A stretch of DNA of 64,000 bases from Nocardioides plantarum (lineage in GTDB: Bacteria > Actinomycetota > Actinomycetes > Propionibacteriales > Nocardioidaceae), in NCBI RefSeq assembly GCF_006346395.1, contig NZ_VDMS01000001.1:124001-188000 (forward strand), written 5' to 3'. Of the stretch, positions 41,178 through 49,848 are shown piece after piece (positions within the stretch are counted from its first letter, which is position 1; the number at the start of each line of letters is the position of its first letter). The notes under the pieces are model-generated. The model saw only the letters and a list, made by a program, of their open reading frames with translations, ran no database searches and was not told the DNA's origin. Position numbers and translations under genes: made by a program.

Positions 41178-42386
41178 GTGACGTCGTCGACCGAGCGGCT
41201 GGTCGGGGTGCTCAGCGAGTTCGCTCGGACCCTGCTGACCGACTACCCGGTCCAGGACCTGCTCGAGGAGCTGATCCGTCACGCCGTCGACCTGCTGCCC
41301 ATCGACGCCGCCGGGGTCAGCCTGATCTCGCAGCGGACCCGACCGCGGATGGTCGCCAGCAGGGGCCCGGCCGCTGCCGAGTTCGAGCAGCTGCAGACCG
41401 ACCTCGACGAGGGACCCTGCATCGCGGCGTACTCGAGCGAGCACCCGATCCTGGTGCCGGACCTGGCCGTCGAGACGCCGTTCCCACGGTTCGCCAAGCA
41501 CGCCCGAGAGGCCGGGCTCGCGGCCGTGTTCGCCTTCCCGCTGCGCAGCGCGGACCGCCGGGTCGGGGCTCTCGACCTGTACCGGACCAGCGCGGGAGAT
41601 CTGGACCCCCAGGATCTCGCGGTCGCCCAGACCCTTGCGGACGTGGCCACGGTCTACGTGCTCAACGCCGAGGACCGCATCGCCCGCACCGAGTTCGTCT
41701 CCAGCGTCAGTCACGAGCTGCGAACCCCGATGACCAGCATCGGCGGCTACACCGAGCTCCTCAGCGACGAGACGGCCGGAGCCCTCAGCCCACGGCAGCG
41801 ACAGTTCGTCGAGGCCATCGAGCGCAACACTCGCCGGGCTGCAGCACTGGCCAGCGACCTCCTCGTCGTGGCCACGCTCGAGTCACGGGCGCCGCGACCC
41901 CACGTCAGCCTGGACCTCGTCGCGGTCGCGCACGAGGCCCACGATGCTCTGGAGGCGAGCATCGCGGAGCGAGACGTGTCGGTCGAGTTCGACATCGCTG
42001 CCGAACCGCTCCTCGTCGAGGGGCGAGCCGAGGACCTCGAACGAGTGGTGGTCAACCTCGTAGGCAACGCCTTGAAGTTCACCCCGGACGGCGGACACGT
42101 CCGTTGCTCGGTGAGCCGAACTGCGGAGTCGGAGGGCCAGGGACTCGGCAGCTTCGCGCGGATCGAGGTGAGCGACGACGGCGTGGGCATCCCCGAGGAC
42201 GAGCAACCCCAGCTGTTCACGCGCTTCTTCCGGTCCTCGACCGCCGAGACCCACCAGATCCAGGGAACCGGACTCGGCCTGCACATCGTGGCCACCATCG
42301 TGCGCGAGCACCACGGACGGATCGGCGTACGGTCCCAGCACCAGCAGGGCTCGACCTTCACCGTCGACCTCCCGACCGCCGACTGA
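41178..42386 (+). CDS. GAF-domain sensor histidine kinase
   Basis: 402 aa from a GTG at 41178 preceded by GGCAGGGGTCC; a TTG start at 41160 is less likely. Order: GAF domain (residues ~20-160), H-box FVSSVSHELRTPMTSIGGY near 180, N-box VVVNLVGNALKFTPDGG, G1 VSDDGVGIPEDE and G2 GTGLGLHIVATIV. No transmembrane helix, so a cytoplasmic kinase. No response regulator is next to it; the partner is elsewhere. The GAF half resembles that of the divergent GAF-ANTAR protein. The 293-base spacer between them must hold both promoters; no clear operator is seen. Confidence 0.92.
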   Translation: MTSSTERLVGVLSEFARTLLTDYPVQDLLEELIRHAVDLLPIDAAGVSLISQRTRPRMVASRGPAAAEFEQLQTDLDEGPCIAAYSSEHPILVPDLAVETPFPRFAKHAREAGLAAVFAFPLRSADRRVGALDLYRTSAGDLDPQDLAVAQTLADVATVYVLNAEDRIARTEFVSSVSHELRTPMTSIGGYTELLSDETAGALSPRQRQFVEAIERNTRRAAALASDLLVVATLESRAPRPHVSLDLVAVAHEAHDALEASIAERDVSVEFDIAAEPLLVEGRAEDLERVVVNLVGNALKFTPDGGHVRCSVSRTAESEGQGLGSFARIEVSDDGVGIPEDEQPQLFTRFFRSSTAETHQIQGTGLGLHIVATIVREHHGRIGVRSQHQQGSTFTVDLPTAD

Positions 42387-42389
42387 CCC

Positions 42390-43409
42390 TCAGAGCAGCC
42401 CGAGCCCCACCGCATGCCGTCGTACGGCGTCGGTGTCGGCCGCCAGCACGAACGGCACGTCCTCGTCCCAGGTGCCGGAGACCTTCTCGACCCGCCCGTC
42501 ACCCGGGTCGAGCCGCACCTCGCGGATGTAGATCGCGAGGATCCGCCCGGGGTTGGCGCGGGCGATGGCGGCGTAGATCTCGGGGTCCTTCTCGCCGGAG
42601 TCGCCGAGGAGCACGAACCGCAGCCGGGGGTGGAGGTCGAGGATCTCCTGGATGCGGCCGTGCTTCGGCTCGCGACCGGCAGCCGAGCCGAGCAGGTCGC
42701 GCAGCAGGACCGGGCCCCGCGGGAAGCCGCGGTGGCGGATGAAGGCCAGCAGGAAGGCGTGCAGGTTCCAGGGGCTGGAGGAGACGTAGAAGACCGGGTT
42801 GGCGTCGGCGGCGAGGTCGACGTAGAGCTCGGCGGCACCCGGGAAGGGCGTCCGGGTCAGGGCGGAGCCGGTGAGGGTCTGCAGGACCATCCGCCCGACG
42901 CGCTGCACGCCGGTCTCGAGGATGGTGTCGTCGATGTCGGAGATGACGCCGTACGTCGCGTCGGGCCCCGGCACCGACACGTCGAGCGGCGTGGTCAGCG
43001 GATCGGTGAAGCCGCGGTAGGGCCCGGCGAGCTCGACGGTGCCGATGGTCCACGGCGCGGTGAGCCGGTCAGGGTGGGGCTGCAGGCGGACCTGGAAGTA
43101 GCCGTCGGCATCGGTGGCGGTCTCGACGGTCGTGCCCGCGACGTTGATCCGCAGGGGCACCCCGGGCAGGTCATCGGTGACGAACTGCCGCACGCTGCGC
43201 CGTACGGCGGCGCCGACACCCTCACCCTCGACGGCCTCCGAGGGCGCGGGGTCGTCGAGGACCCGTCCGCGCACGACGACCCCGGCGTCGCTGCCGTGAC
43301 CCAGGTAGGGCTCGATGCGCAGGTGGGCCGGCGGGCGCGGCCCGGCCCGGCGGAGGCGGGCCGCGTCCCAGGCGTGCTCGAGGCGCAGCAGCAACCCGGC
43401 GGCACCCAT
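42390..43409 (-). CDS. App1-like phosphatidate phosphatase domain protein
   Basis: 339 aa. The catalytic HAD-type motif ISDIDDTILETGVQRVG is near residue 185, followed by FPGAAELYVDLAADANPVFY, VSSSPWNLHAFLLAFI and RFVLLGDSGEKDPEIYAAI, the pattern of the App1 (DUF2183) family. The N-terminal ~170 residues are a beta-rich accessory domain. Yeast App1 removes phosphate from phosphatidate; the bacterial substrate is unproven. The stop is 4 bases after the convergent kinase gene's stop. Confidence 0.85.
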   Translation of the reverse strand: MGAAGLLLRLEHAWDAARLRRAGPRPPAHLRIEPYLGHGSDAGVVVRGRVLDDPAPSEAVEGEGVGAAVRRSVRQFVTDDLPGVPLRINVAGTTVETATDADGYFQVRLQPHPDRLTAPWTIGTVELAGPYRGFTDPLTTPLDVSVPGPDATYGVISDIDDTILETGVQRVGRMVLQTLTGSALTRTPFPGAAELYVDLAADANPVFYVSSSPWNLHAFLLAFIRHRGFPRGPVLLRDLLGSAAGREPKHGRIQEILDLHPRLRFVLLGDSGEKDPEIYAAIARANPGRILAIYIREVRLDPGDGRVEKVSGTWDEDVPFVLAADTDAVRRHAVGLGLL

Positions 43410-43581
43410 GACGTCACCCTAGGCACCCGCACCTTCGAGACCTGCGCCGCTGCTCGGATCGACCCACCTCCCGGCGGGGCTGCGCGAAACTTGTGTGAAC
43501 CTTGAGGGAATCTTGACGATTTGCTTCACCAATCGTGAAATTTAGTCAAGTATCAGGGGCAACCCCACCGATCGGACCCCG

Positions 43582-44814
43582 ATGCGCCCCCTCCCCCGCC
43601 CCGTCCGCAGCCTCGCGACGTTCGCCGCGATGGTCGTGGCCGCGTCGCTCCTGGTCGCTGCGTCGGCCGGCCCGCGCGGCGCCCCGGCCGACGCCGCGTC
43701 GCCCCCGAGCAGGAGCACGTGGGTGCCGGTGCGCTCGGCCGGGATCCTCACGCTCGACTGGGGTGACATCGACGCCACCGCCGACGCGTGGCGCGGCAAC
43801 TACCTGGTGCTCGAACCGTGGGAGGGCGCCCGGATCCCGGCGCTGAAGGCGAAGAACCCGCGCCTGAAGGTCCTGATGTACAACAACGTCGCCTCGGTCC
43901 GCAAGGACTCCCACGAGTCGGGGATCTACTCCACGGGCCTGTCCTACCGCGAGGCCCAGGCCGGCGGCTGGCTGCTGTCCGACGCCGCCGGACGCACCCT
44001 GCAGTGGTCGGACTGGTCCGACCTCTACCCCACCGACGTCGGCGCCACCGCCTACCAGGACCGCTGGGCGAGCAACGTGCTCGGCGAGCTGCGCAGCGCC
44101 GCCTGGGACGGGGTGATGATGGACGACACCCTCACCTCCCTCAGCCACACCACCGTCGGCGACCGGGTCTCCACCCAGATTCCGACCGACCAGGCGATGT
44201 ACGCCGCCACCGAGAGGTTCCTGGCCCGGGTCGCGACCCGGGTCAGGTCCAGCGGGTTCCTGGCCGTCCCCAACCTCACCGTGCAGTGGAACACCTGGCA
44301 CGCCGTGGTGACCGACTGGACGCGCTACGTCTCCGGCTGGGAGAACGAGTACTTCGTCAAGTGGGGCCTGGACCGCGCGGGCGCCCGGTTCGCCGGGGCC
44401 GACTGGACCTGGAAGGCCGACCTGGCCTCCTGGCTGGCCGCCCGCGACGTGCCGCTGCTCGCGGTCACCTACAGCAACCGCAGCGACCTGGCCGCGCAGA
44501 TCTACCACCGGGCGACCTGGCTGATGACCTGGAACGGCCGCACCGGGTCCAGCGTCTTCGTGCCGTCCGAGTCCGACGTCAACCACTGGACGGCGGCCTC
44601 GACGGTCGAGATCGGCACCCCCACCCAGGTGCGTCGCCTCGTGGGTACGACGGGGGTCTGGCGGCGCGCCTACACGCGCGGCACCGCGCTGGTGAACCCC
44701 ACCGCGACCTCGGCCGTCGTCCAGGTCACGGCGGGCAGCCGCACCCTCGGCGGCACGCCCGTCACCCGCGTCCGGGTCCCCGCCCGGTCCGGGATGATCC
44801 TGCGCCACGGCTGA
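43582..44814 (+). CDS. Secreted putative glycoside hydrolase (GH-like TIM barrel)
   Basis: 410 aa. Signal peptide at residues 1-39 (MRPLPRPVRSLATFAAMVVA, cleavage near ADA/AS). The body looks like the putative 'GHL15-type' glycosidase fold: WRGNYLVLEPWEGARIPALK, NPRLKVLMYNNVASVRKDS, then DGVMMDDTLTSLSHTTVG (possible catalytic Asp pair) and GFLAVPNLTVQWNTWHAV. The last ~70 residues are a small beta domain (LVNPTATSAVVQVTAGSRTL). Substrate unknown, probably an extracellular polysaccharide. Confidence 0.75.
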   Translation: MRPLPRPVRSLATFAAMVVAASLLVAASAGPRGAPADAASPPSRSTWVPVRSAGILTLDWGDIDATADAWRGNYLVLEPWEGARIPALKAKNPRLKVLMYNNVASVRKDSHESGIYSTGLSYREAQAGGWLLSDAAGRTLQWSDWSDLYPTDVGATAYQDRWASNVLGELRSAAWDGVMMDDTLTSLSHTTVGDRVSTQIPTDQAMYAATERFLARVATRVRSSGFLAVPNLTVQWNTWHAVVTDWTRYVSGWENEYFVKWGLDRAGARFAGADWTWKADLASWLAARDVPLLAVTYSNRSDLAAQIYHRATWLMTWNGRTGSSVFVPSESDVNHWTAASTVEIGTPTQVRRLVGTTGVWRRAYTRGTALVNPTATSAVVQVTAGSRTLGGTPVTRVRVPARSGMILRHG

Positions 44815-44845
44815 CGTCGCCCCCGGGCCCCGGTACGGTCTGCCG

Positions 44846-46000
44846 GTGGCTCGACGTCGACGCAATCGGCACACCCCGAACCCGCCGAAGACCCCCGAGC
44901 GGAAGCCGCCCCCGCCCCTGGTCGTCGTCGGCCTCGTCGTGGCGGTCCTGGTCGGCCTCGTCGCGGTCGTCCTCGGGGCGCGCCTGCTGGCGCGGCAGGT
45001 CGCGGCGGTCGTGTTCCTGTGGGCCGACGGCGACTACGCGCGGGTCGTGGCCTTCCTGCTCGTCGTGTGGGCGCTCGGACCGTTCCTGGTGCTCGCGGCC
45101 CTGCGCCTGCGCGAGCGCCACGGACGGGTGGCCGCGGCGCCGGCCTGGGTGGTGGTGGGAGCCCTCGGGCTGATGCTCCTCGGGTTCATCCCGGGCAAGC
45201 ACAACAACGGCAGCCTCCAGCGCGAGCTGACCTCGGCCGCGGGCGCACCGCCCCTCAGCGACACCGGCGACGTCTTCGTCGCGACCGCGCTGGCCGCCCT
45301 GGTCTGCCTGCTGGTGGTCGCGACGACGGTCTTCGGGTGGGTCTTCGGGTCCGCGTCGCGCCGGCCCGCGGCCTCCCGGCTGTACGCCGGTGCCGCGGCG
45401 TACGTCGTCGCGTGGGTCGCCGCGGGCGCCATCGTGGTCTCGATCGTCGGCGACTCGCCCGCGCGGATCACCTGGCTCGAGACCACCGCGGACGTGCTGG
45501 CCGGGGGCGACGACGGCATCACCGGGGAGTTCCAGGTCGGGCTCGACGCCTCGGTGCTCGACGTCGTCGACTGCGACACCGCGCGCGACCGGCTCCGGGT
45601 CGACGGCCGCGAGCCCGAGCTCGACGGGTGCCGCCGGGCGCTCCTGGTGGCCGGGGTCGGTCGCTACGACCGCGACGGCACCCGCACCAGCTCGGGTCGG
45701 CTCGTGGCCGTCGTGGTGCAGGTGCGCACCGAGGGTCAGCTCGACGACCTCGACGCCGCGCTCGACGACGTCACGATCCAGGCGGGCGGCGGGCTGCCCG
45801 AGCCGCGCGGCGACGTACTCGCGACGAAGGCCGACGCCGCGCTGGCGCTGGTCATCGCTGCCGAGGACCCCGGCGACCTCCCGCTGCCGGAGGCGGGGTC
45901 CGGGCGGCGTCCGCTGACCCGGGCGCTGGCCTACGTCATGATCGGGACGGCGACCGGGTTCTACCTGGCGCCGCCGGAGGAGACGCCTGCGGTGCCGTGA
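44846..46000 (+). CDS. Hypothetical membrane protein (384 aa)
   Basis: GTG start at 44846. A basic Pro-rich cytoplasmic lead (RRRRNRHTPNPPKTPERKPP) is followed by five hydrophobic segments: ~25-45, 65-85, 98-115, 145-165 and 185-205. The remaining ~175 residues are probably extracytoplasmic (LDVVDCDTARDRLRVDGR has a Cys that may pair with DGCRRALL). No family recognised. It follows the glycosidase-like gene by 31 bases and may be cotranscribed. Confidence 0.7.
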   Translation: MARRRRNRHTPNPPKTPERKPPPPLVVVGLVVAVLVGLVAVVLGARLLARQVAAVVFLWADGDYARVVAFLLVVWALGPFLVLAALRLRERHGRVAAAPAWVVVGALGLMLLGFIPGKHNNGSLQRELTSAAGAPPLSDTGDVFVATALAALVCLLVVATTVFGWVFGSASRRPAASRLYAGAAAYVVAWVAAGAIVVSIVGDSPARITWLETTADVLAGGDDGITGEFQVGLDASVLDVVDCDTARDRLRVDGREPELDGCRRALLVAGVGRYDRDGTRTSSGRLVAVVVQVRTEGQLDDLDAALDDVTIQAGGGLPEPRGDVLATKADAALALVIAAEDPGDLPLPEAGSGRRPLTRALAYVMIGTATGFYLAPPEETPAVP

Positions 46001-46039
46001 TCGGTAGTGGGCGTCGCGGGGTGGGTGGGGTAGGTCGGC

Positions 46040-46155
46040 TGCGGGGTCTCGAGGCTCGGCGCTAGCGCGCCTCGCACCTCGACCGACGTGGGGCCGGGCG
46101 CCTCGCACCTCGACCGACGTGGGGCCGGGCGCCTCGCACCTCGACCGACGTGGGT
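46040..46155. repeat. Class B palindrome followed by 31-base tandem repeats
   Basis: After a GTCTCGAGGCTCGGCGC hairpin arm, a unit containing CGCCTCGCACCTCGACCGAC is repeated three times with a 31-base period (starts near 46068, 46099, 46130). It ends exactly at the stop of the convergent VC0807-like gene. Related single copies occur at 60332-60376 and 3931-4118. Confidence 0.85.
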
Positions 46156-46820
46156 CAGGCGGTGTCGCGGAGGCTCTCGTGGCGTAGGACGACGAGCGAG
46201 GCCGCGATCGTGACGGCGACGGCGGCGGCCGTCATCCCGATCATCGCGCTGCTCTTGACCAGCACGAAGGTCGGGACCGACAGCGACTCGAGCAGCCAGA
46301 AGCCGACGGCGGCCTTGAGCAGGCAGACCCCGCCCCACATCCCGGTCAGGCGCGCGAAGAGGCGACGGATGCGGGGGTGGGCGGCCAGGTCGGCGCTCAT
46401 CGGGTAGAAGTCGGCGGCCAGGCGGGCGACCAGGGGGCGCGCCGCGGCCAGCGAGGCCAGGAAGACCAGCGCCACGATGGCGTCGCTGACCACCGGCTGC
46501 AGGAAGTAGACGTAGGTGTTGCCGGTCGAGAGCGTGAAGATCGTACGGATGGTCAGCACGGTCGAGGTCAGGACCAGCAGCCCCGACATCGGCAGGTGGG
46601 TGAGCCGACGCCAGGCGATGGCGCCGTACGACCAGGCGAGGGCGGTCAGGATCGCCGGGGTCAGGCCGAAGAACTGGAACGTCGCGTAGAACAGCACGGC
46701 CGGCACGGCGACGGCGACCAGCAGGCTCAGGGCCAGGCGGCGCATGACGGCACCGAGGGCGGCGGTGTGTCGGCACGGGGTGGTGGCAGGAACCGGCGGG
46801 GCGATCTCGAGCGAGGTCAT
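46155..46820 (-). CDS. VC0807-like membrane protein
   Basis: 221 aa from the ATG at 46820, which has an AGAAAGG ribosome site; a GTG at 46868 would add 16 residues. Six hydrophobic helices are seen, including LALSLLVAVAVPAVLFYATF, LPMSGLLVLTSTVLTI, AIVALVFLASLAAARPLVA and MIGMTAAAVAVTIAASLVVL. RTIFTLSTGNTYVYFLQP and DFYPMSADLAAHPRIRRLF are the family-type loops. Function unknown; related proteins are small multi-pass membrane proteins of actinobacteria. Confidence 0.7.
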   Translation of the reverse strand: MTSLEIAPPVPATTPCRHTAALGAVMRRLALSLLVAVAVPAVLFYATFQFFGLTPAILTALAWSYGAIAWRRLTHLPMSGLLVLTSTVLTIRTIFTLSTGNTYVYFLQPVVSDAIVALVFLASLAAARPLVARLAADFYPMSADLAAHPRIRRLFARLTGMWGGVCLLKAAVGFWLLESLSVPTFVLVKSSAMIGMTAAAVAVTIAASLVVLRHESLRDTA

Positions 46821-47014
46821 CGGGCCTTTCTGCGTCCGCTGGTCCACGGTCGGCTGGTGGTGCGTCACTGGCGCACGCCCGGGGACGTGGACTCAGCCTG
46901 TCGGCTGGTCATGACCGTACGGGGGTTTCCTGAGGATTGGTCATCACCGCGGGGTGAGACCGGGGGTGAGGGCCTCCTCGACCGACGCGGACGGGGTGGG
47001 TTTACCTTTCCGCC

Positions 47015-48946
47015 ATGGGAAAGCCGGAGGCGGACGTGGCCGTGGAGCAGCACGGCAAGAAGGCGACCGCGGCGCTGACCCTGGGCGCGCTCGGCATCGT
47101 GTTCGGCGACATCGGGACGAGCCCGATCTACACGATGCAGACCGTGTTCAACCCCGAGGACCCACACCCGGTGTCGGTGACGACCGACCACGTCTACGGC
47201 ATCGCCTCGCTGATCTTCTGGTCGGTGACGCTGCTGGTGACGATCAAGTACGTGCTGATCGTGCTGCGCGCCGACAACCAGGGCGAGGGCGGCATCCTGT
47301 CGCTGATGACGCTGCTGACCCGGCGCGACGCGCCCGGGTCGAAGCGCACCAAGGTCGTGCTCGCCGCCCTCGGCATCTTCGGGGCGTCGCTGTTCTTCGG
47401 CGACAGCATGATCACCCCGGCGATCTCGGTGCTGTCGGCGGTCGAGGGCGTCGAGCTGGTGCAGCCGTCGTTCGAGCCGTACGTCGTCCCGGTCACCGCG
47501 GTGATCATCGTGGCGCTCTTCGCCGGGCAGCGCTTCGGCACCGCCAAGGTCGGACGGCTGTTCGGCCCGGTGATGGTGGTGTGGTTCTCCACGATCGGGT
47601 TCTTCGGGCTGCTCGGCATCATCGGCGACCCCGAGGTGCTCAAGGGCCTCTCCCCGACGTACGCGCTGCACTTCCTGGTCACCGACTTCGGCACCGCGTT
47701 CTTCGCGCTGGCGGCCTGCGTGCTGGCCATCACCGGCGCCGAGGCGCTGTACGCCGACCTCGGCCACTTCGGGCGCCCCGCGATCGCGCGGGCGTGGCTG
47801 TTCGGCGCGTTCCCGGCGTGCATCCTCAGCTACCTCGGCCAGGCCGCGCTGATCCTGGAGGACAACGACAACTCGCGGGCGCCGTTCTTCCTGCTGGTGC
47901 CCGACTGGCTGCTCGTGCCGCTGGTGCTGCTGGCCACCGCCGCCACCGTGATCGCCTCTCAGGCCGTCATCACCGGTGCGTTCTCGGTGTCGCGCCAGGC
48001 CGTGCAGCTCGGCTACCTGCCGCGACTGCGGATGCTCTACACCTCCGAGGAGACCTCGGGGCAGATCTACGTGCCGTGGATCAACTGGGTGCTGATGATC
48101 GCCGTGCTGGTGCTGGTGTTCAGCTTCCGGAGCTCGGCGTCGCTGGCCTACGCGTTCGGCATGGCCGTGACCGGCACGATCGCGCTCAGCTCGGTGCTGC
48201 TGGCCTACCTGGCCTGGAAGCACTGGAAGCTGCCGCTGCCGCTGGTCGTGGTCGGTGCGGTGCTCTTCTTGTCGATCGAGCTGCTGTTCTTCGCCGCCAA
48301 CCTCACCAAGCTCGAGAGCGGTGCCTGGCTGCCGCTGCTCATCGCCACCGCCGTCTTCACCGTGCTGATGACCTGGCAGGCCGGTCGCGCCCAGGTGACC
48401 CGGCGCCGCAACACCCACGAGGGACAGCTGCGCGACTTCGTCGACCAGCTCCACGACGGCCACCCCGTGCTCACCCGCACCCCCGGCACCGCGGTGTTCC
48501 TCAACCGCGACATGGACACCACGCCCCTGGCGATGCGCGCCAACGTCGAGCACAACCGGGTGCTCCACGAGCACGTGGTGATCCTGTCCGTCGAGACCGT
48601 GCTCGTGCCCGTCGTCCACGAGGACCAGCGGATCACCGTCGACGACCTCGGCTGGACCGACGACGGCATCGTCTACGTGCTGGCCCGCTACGGCTACACC
48701 GAGGTGCCCGACGTGCCCGCGATCCTCGAGCGGGCCCGCGGGATGACCAAGGAGCTCTCCGTGGGACCCGAGGACACGACGTACTTCGTGTCCACGATCG
48801 AGCTGCGCGCCGGCGACGAGCCCGGCATGTCGAAGTGGCGCAAGCGGCTGTTCGTCGCCACCGCCGGCATCTCCGCCGACGCCGTCGGCTACTTCAACCT
48901 GCCGCGCGACCGCACCGTGATCATGGGGTCCCAGATCGACGTGTGA
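47015..48946 (+). CDS. kup: KUP-family potassium uptake protein
   Basis: 643 aa K+/H+ symporter of the inner membrane. The start is classical: ALTLGALGIVFGDIGTSPIY, then VLRADNQGEGGILSLMTLL, GASLFFGDSMITPAISVLSA and TGAEALYADLGHFG. About 12 transmembrane helices span residues 20-450, followed by a cytoplasmic tail of ~190 residues ending DRTVIMGSQIDV. The length agrees with the family. Single gene; the K+ channel at 49.8 kb is nearby. Confidence 0.96.
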   Translation: MGKPEADVAVEQHGKKATAALTLGALGIVFGDIGTSPIYTMQTVFNPEDPHPVSVTTDHVYGIASLIFWSVTLLVTIKYVLIVLRADNQGEGGILSLMTLLTRRDAPGSKRTKVVLAALGIFGASLFFGDSMITPAISVLSAVEGVELVQPSFEPYVVPVTAVIIVALFAGQRFGTAKVGRLFGPVMVVWFSTIGFFGLLGIIGDPEVLKGLSPTYALHFLVTDFGTAFFALAACVLAITGAEALYADLGHFGRPAIARAWLFGAFPACILSYLGQAALILEDNDNSRAPFFLLVPDWLLVPLVLLATAATVIASQAVITGAFSVSRQAVQLGYLPRLRMLYTSEETSGQIYVPWINWVLMIAVLVLVFSFRSSASLAYAFGMAVTGTIALSSVLLAYLAWKHWKLPLPLVVVGAVLFLSIELLFFAANLTKLESGAWLPLLIATAVFTVLMTWQAGRAQVTRRRNTHEGQLRDFVDQLHDGHPVLTRTPGTAVFLNRDMDTTPLAMRANVEHNRVLHEHVVILSVETVLVPVVHEDQRITVDDLGWTDDGIVYVLARYGYTEVPDVPAILERARGMTKELSVGPEDTTYFVSTIELRAGDEPGMSKWRKRLFVATAGISADAVGYFNLPRDRTVIMGSQIDV

Positions 48947-49053
48947 CCCGGACCGACGTACGACGACGTAGGGCGCAGCGTCACCCCTTCGAGCGGGCAC
49001 GATCCTTCCCACGGGTGAGGTCGCAGATGGATCTGCAGAGGCATGCTCAGCGC

Positions 49054-49089
49054 ATGAAGACGACTCCTACCACAGGCCGGCCCCGATGA
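49054..49089 (+). CDS. Possible 11-aa upstream peptide
   Basis: ATG at 49054 reads MKTTPTTGRPR and stops at TGA 49087-49089, overlapping the ATG of the next small frame (ATGA type). It could be a leader for the 33-aa peptide. Weak support: length and overlap only. Confidence 0.2.
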   Translation: MKTTPTTGRPR

Positions 49090-49187
49090 TCCGCCGCTAC
49101 CTGGCCGGTCTGATCTACGGCACCGGGGACCTGCTCGGCCGGCGCCGGGTCCAGCCCGAGTGCTGGTGGGGTCCGTTCGCCAAGTAG
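49086..49187 (+). CDS. Possible small protein (33 aa)
   Basis: ATG at 49086 to TAG at 49187. The peptide reads MIRRYLAGLIYGTGDLLGRR and ends with RVQPECWWGPFAK. It looks amphipathic and basic, with one Cys and two Trp. It starts 139 bases after kup on the same strand and is followed by the twin hairpins. I do not recognise it; composition suggests coding. Confidence 0.35.
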   Translation: MIRRYLAGLIYGTGDLLGRRRVQPECWWGPFAK

Positions 49188-49249
49188 GGGCCCGGGACTT
49201 TCTCAGGACTTTCTTCGTCGTTTTCCTGCGAACGTCACCACCGGTCGTC

Positions 49250-49307
49250 TAGATTGATCTCACCAAGCCGCTGGAGACCCGAGACTCCGGCGGCTTGGTT
49301 CTTTTTT
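49250..49307 (+). ncRNA. Hairpin module 1 (stem-loop with T-run, TAGATT box)
   Basis: A TAGATT box (49250-49255) precedes a hairpin at 49265-49296: AAGCCGCTGGAG / CTCCGGCGGCTT, loop ACCCGAGA, then GGTTCTTTTTT. The 12-pair stem (one U-G) plus T-run is a strong intrinsic terminator. It is followed 143 bases later by a near copy. It could be the 3' end of a short RNA. Confidence 0.55.
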
Positions 49308-49393
49308 GCCCGGGCGGCGACGGCGTCGACCGCGGCCCGGGGCCGTTACCGAGTTGTGCACCGCGATTGTGCGACACGTGGATCGGGGCGTCG

Positions 49394-49453
49394 TAGAGTT
49401 CTACTTACCGAGCTGCTGGAGACCCGAGACTCCAGCGGCTCGGTTCCATTTTT
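49394..49453 (+). ncRNA. Hairpin module 2 (same loop, covarying stem)
   Basis: A TAGAGT box (49394-49399) precedes a hairpin at 49408-49443: CCGAGCTGCTGGAG / CTCCAGCGGCTCGG with the same ACCCGAGA loop, then TTCCATTTTT. Compared with module 1 the lower stem differs on both sides so that pairing is kept (A-T pairs replaced by G-C pairs), while the upper stem and loop are identical. Confidence 0.55.
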
Positions 49454-49466
49454 GGCCCGGCCGGGT

Positions 49467-49545
49467 CTCGACAAGCTCGACCACCGACGGCACCGACGGC
49501 ACCGACGGCACCGACGGCACCGACAGCACCGACGGCGCCGAGAGC
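49467..49545. repeat. Class A palindromic repeat plus 9-base microsatellite
   Basis: GTCTCGACAAGCTCGACCAC is followed by ACCGACGGC repeated about six times with small changes. It lies between hairpin module 2 and the stop of the 80-aa gene at 49558. Both strands have open frames through it, but none looks like a gene. Confidence 0.85.
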
Positions 49546-49557
49546 GCGCCCGGGCGG

Positions 49558-49800
49558 TCAGAGCGGCGTGAGCAGGGCGGCGGGCAGCCACTCCTCGACG
49601 GTGGCCCATTGCGCGGGCCGCAGCTGGGCGGCGTACAGCACGCGGCCCTCCCAGCCGGCCGCGGCCTGCCGCCACTCCAGGAGCAGGCCGGGCCGCCTGG
49701 TGCCGCGACCGTCGGCGGCGTCGGCCACCCAGCAGTGCCGCATCGGGCAGGGCTCGGCGGGCGGGACGTCTCTCCCCCGTTGGGTCGTGCCGCCGGCCAT
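49558..49800 (-). CDS. Small hypothetical protein (80 aa)
   Basis: ATG at 49800. It reads MAGGTTQRGRDVPPAEPCPM, RHCWVADAADGRGTRRPGLL, LEWRQAAAGWEGRVLYAAQL and then RPAQWATVEEWLPAALLTPL. The RHCWV...G...PGLLLEWR pattern looks like a small beta protein in which a ligand-binding or strand-pairing role is possible. I do not recognise the family. It lies 48 bases after the K+ channel gene on the same strand. Confidence 0.65.
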   Translation of the reverse strand: MAGGTTQRGRDVPPAEPCPMRHCWVADAADGRGTRRPGLLLEWRQAAAGWEGRVLYAAQLRPAQWATVEEWLPAALLTPL

Positions 49801-49848
49801 GGGTCGATGGTGCCACACGCTCGAACACGTGTTCGAGGGGACTGCGGG

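Noticed and set aside
46821..47014. Riboswitch (for example c-di-AMP) ahead of kup
   Set aside because: The ~195-base spacer shows no pattern I can match to a known riboswitch core.
47000..49090. Very long plus- and minus-strand frames over kup and neighbouring genes
   Set aside because: High-GC shadow frames (Arg/Gly/His or Asp/Val/Gly rich) opposite or alongside well-supported genes.
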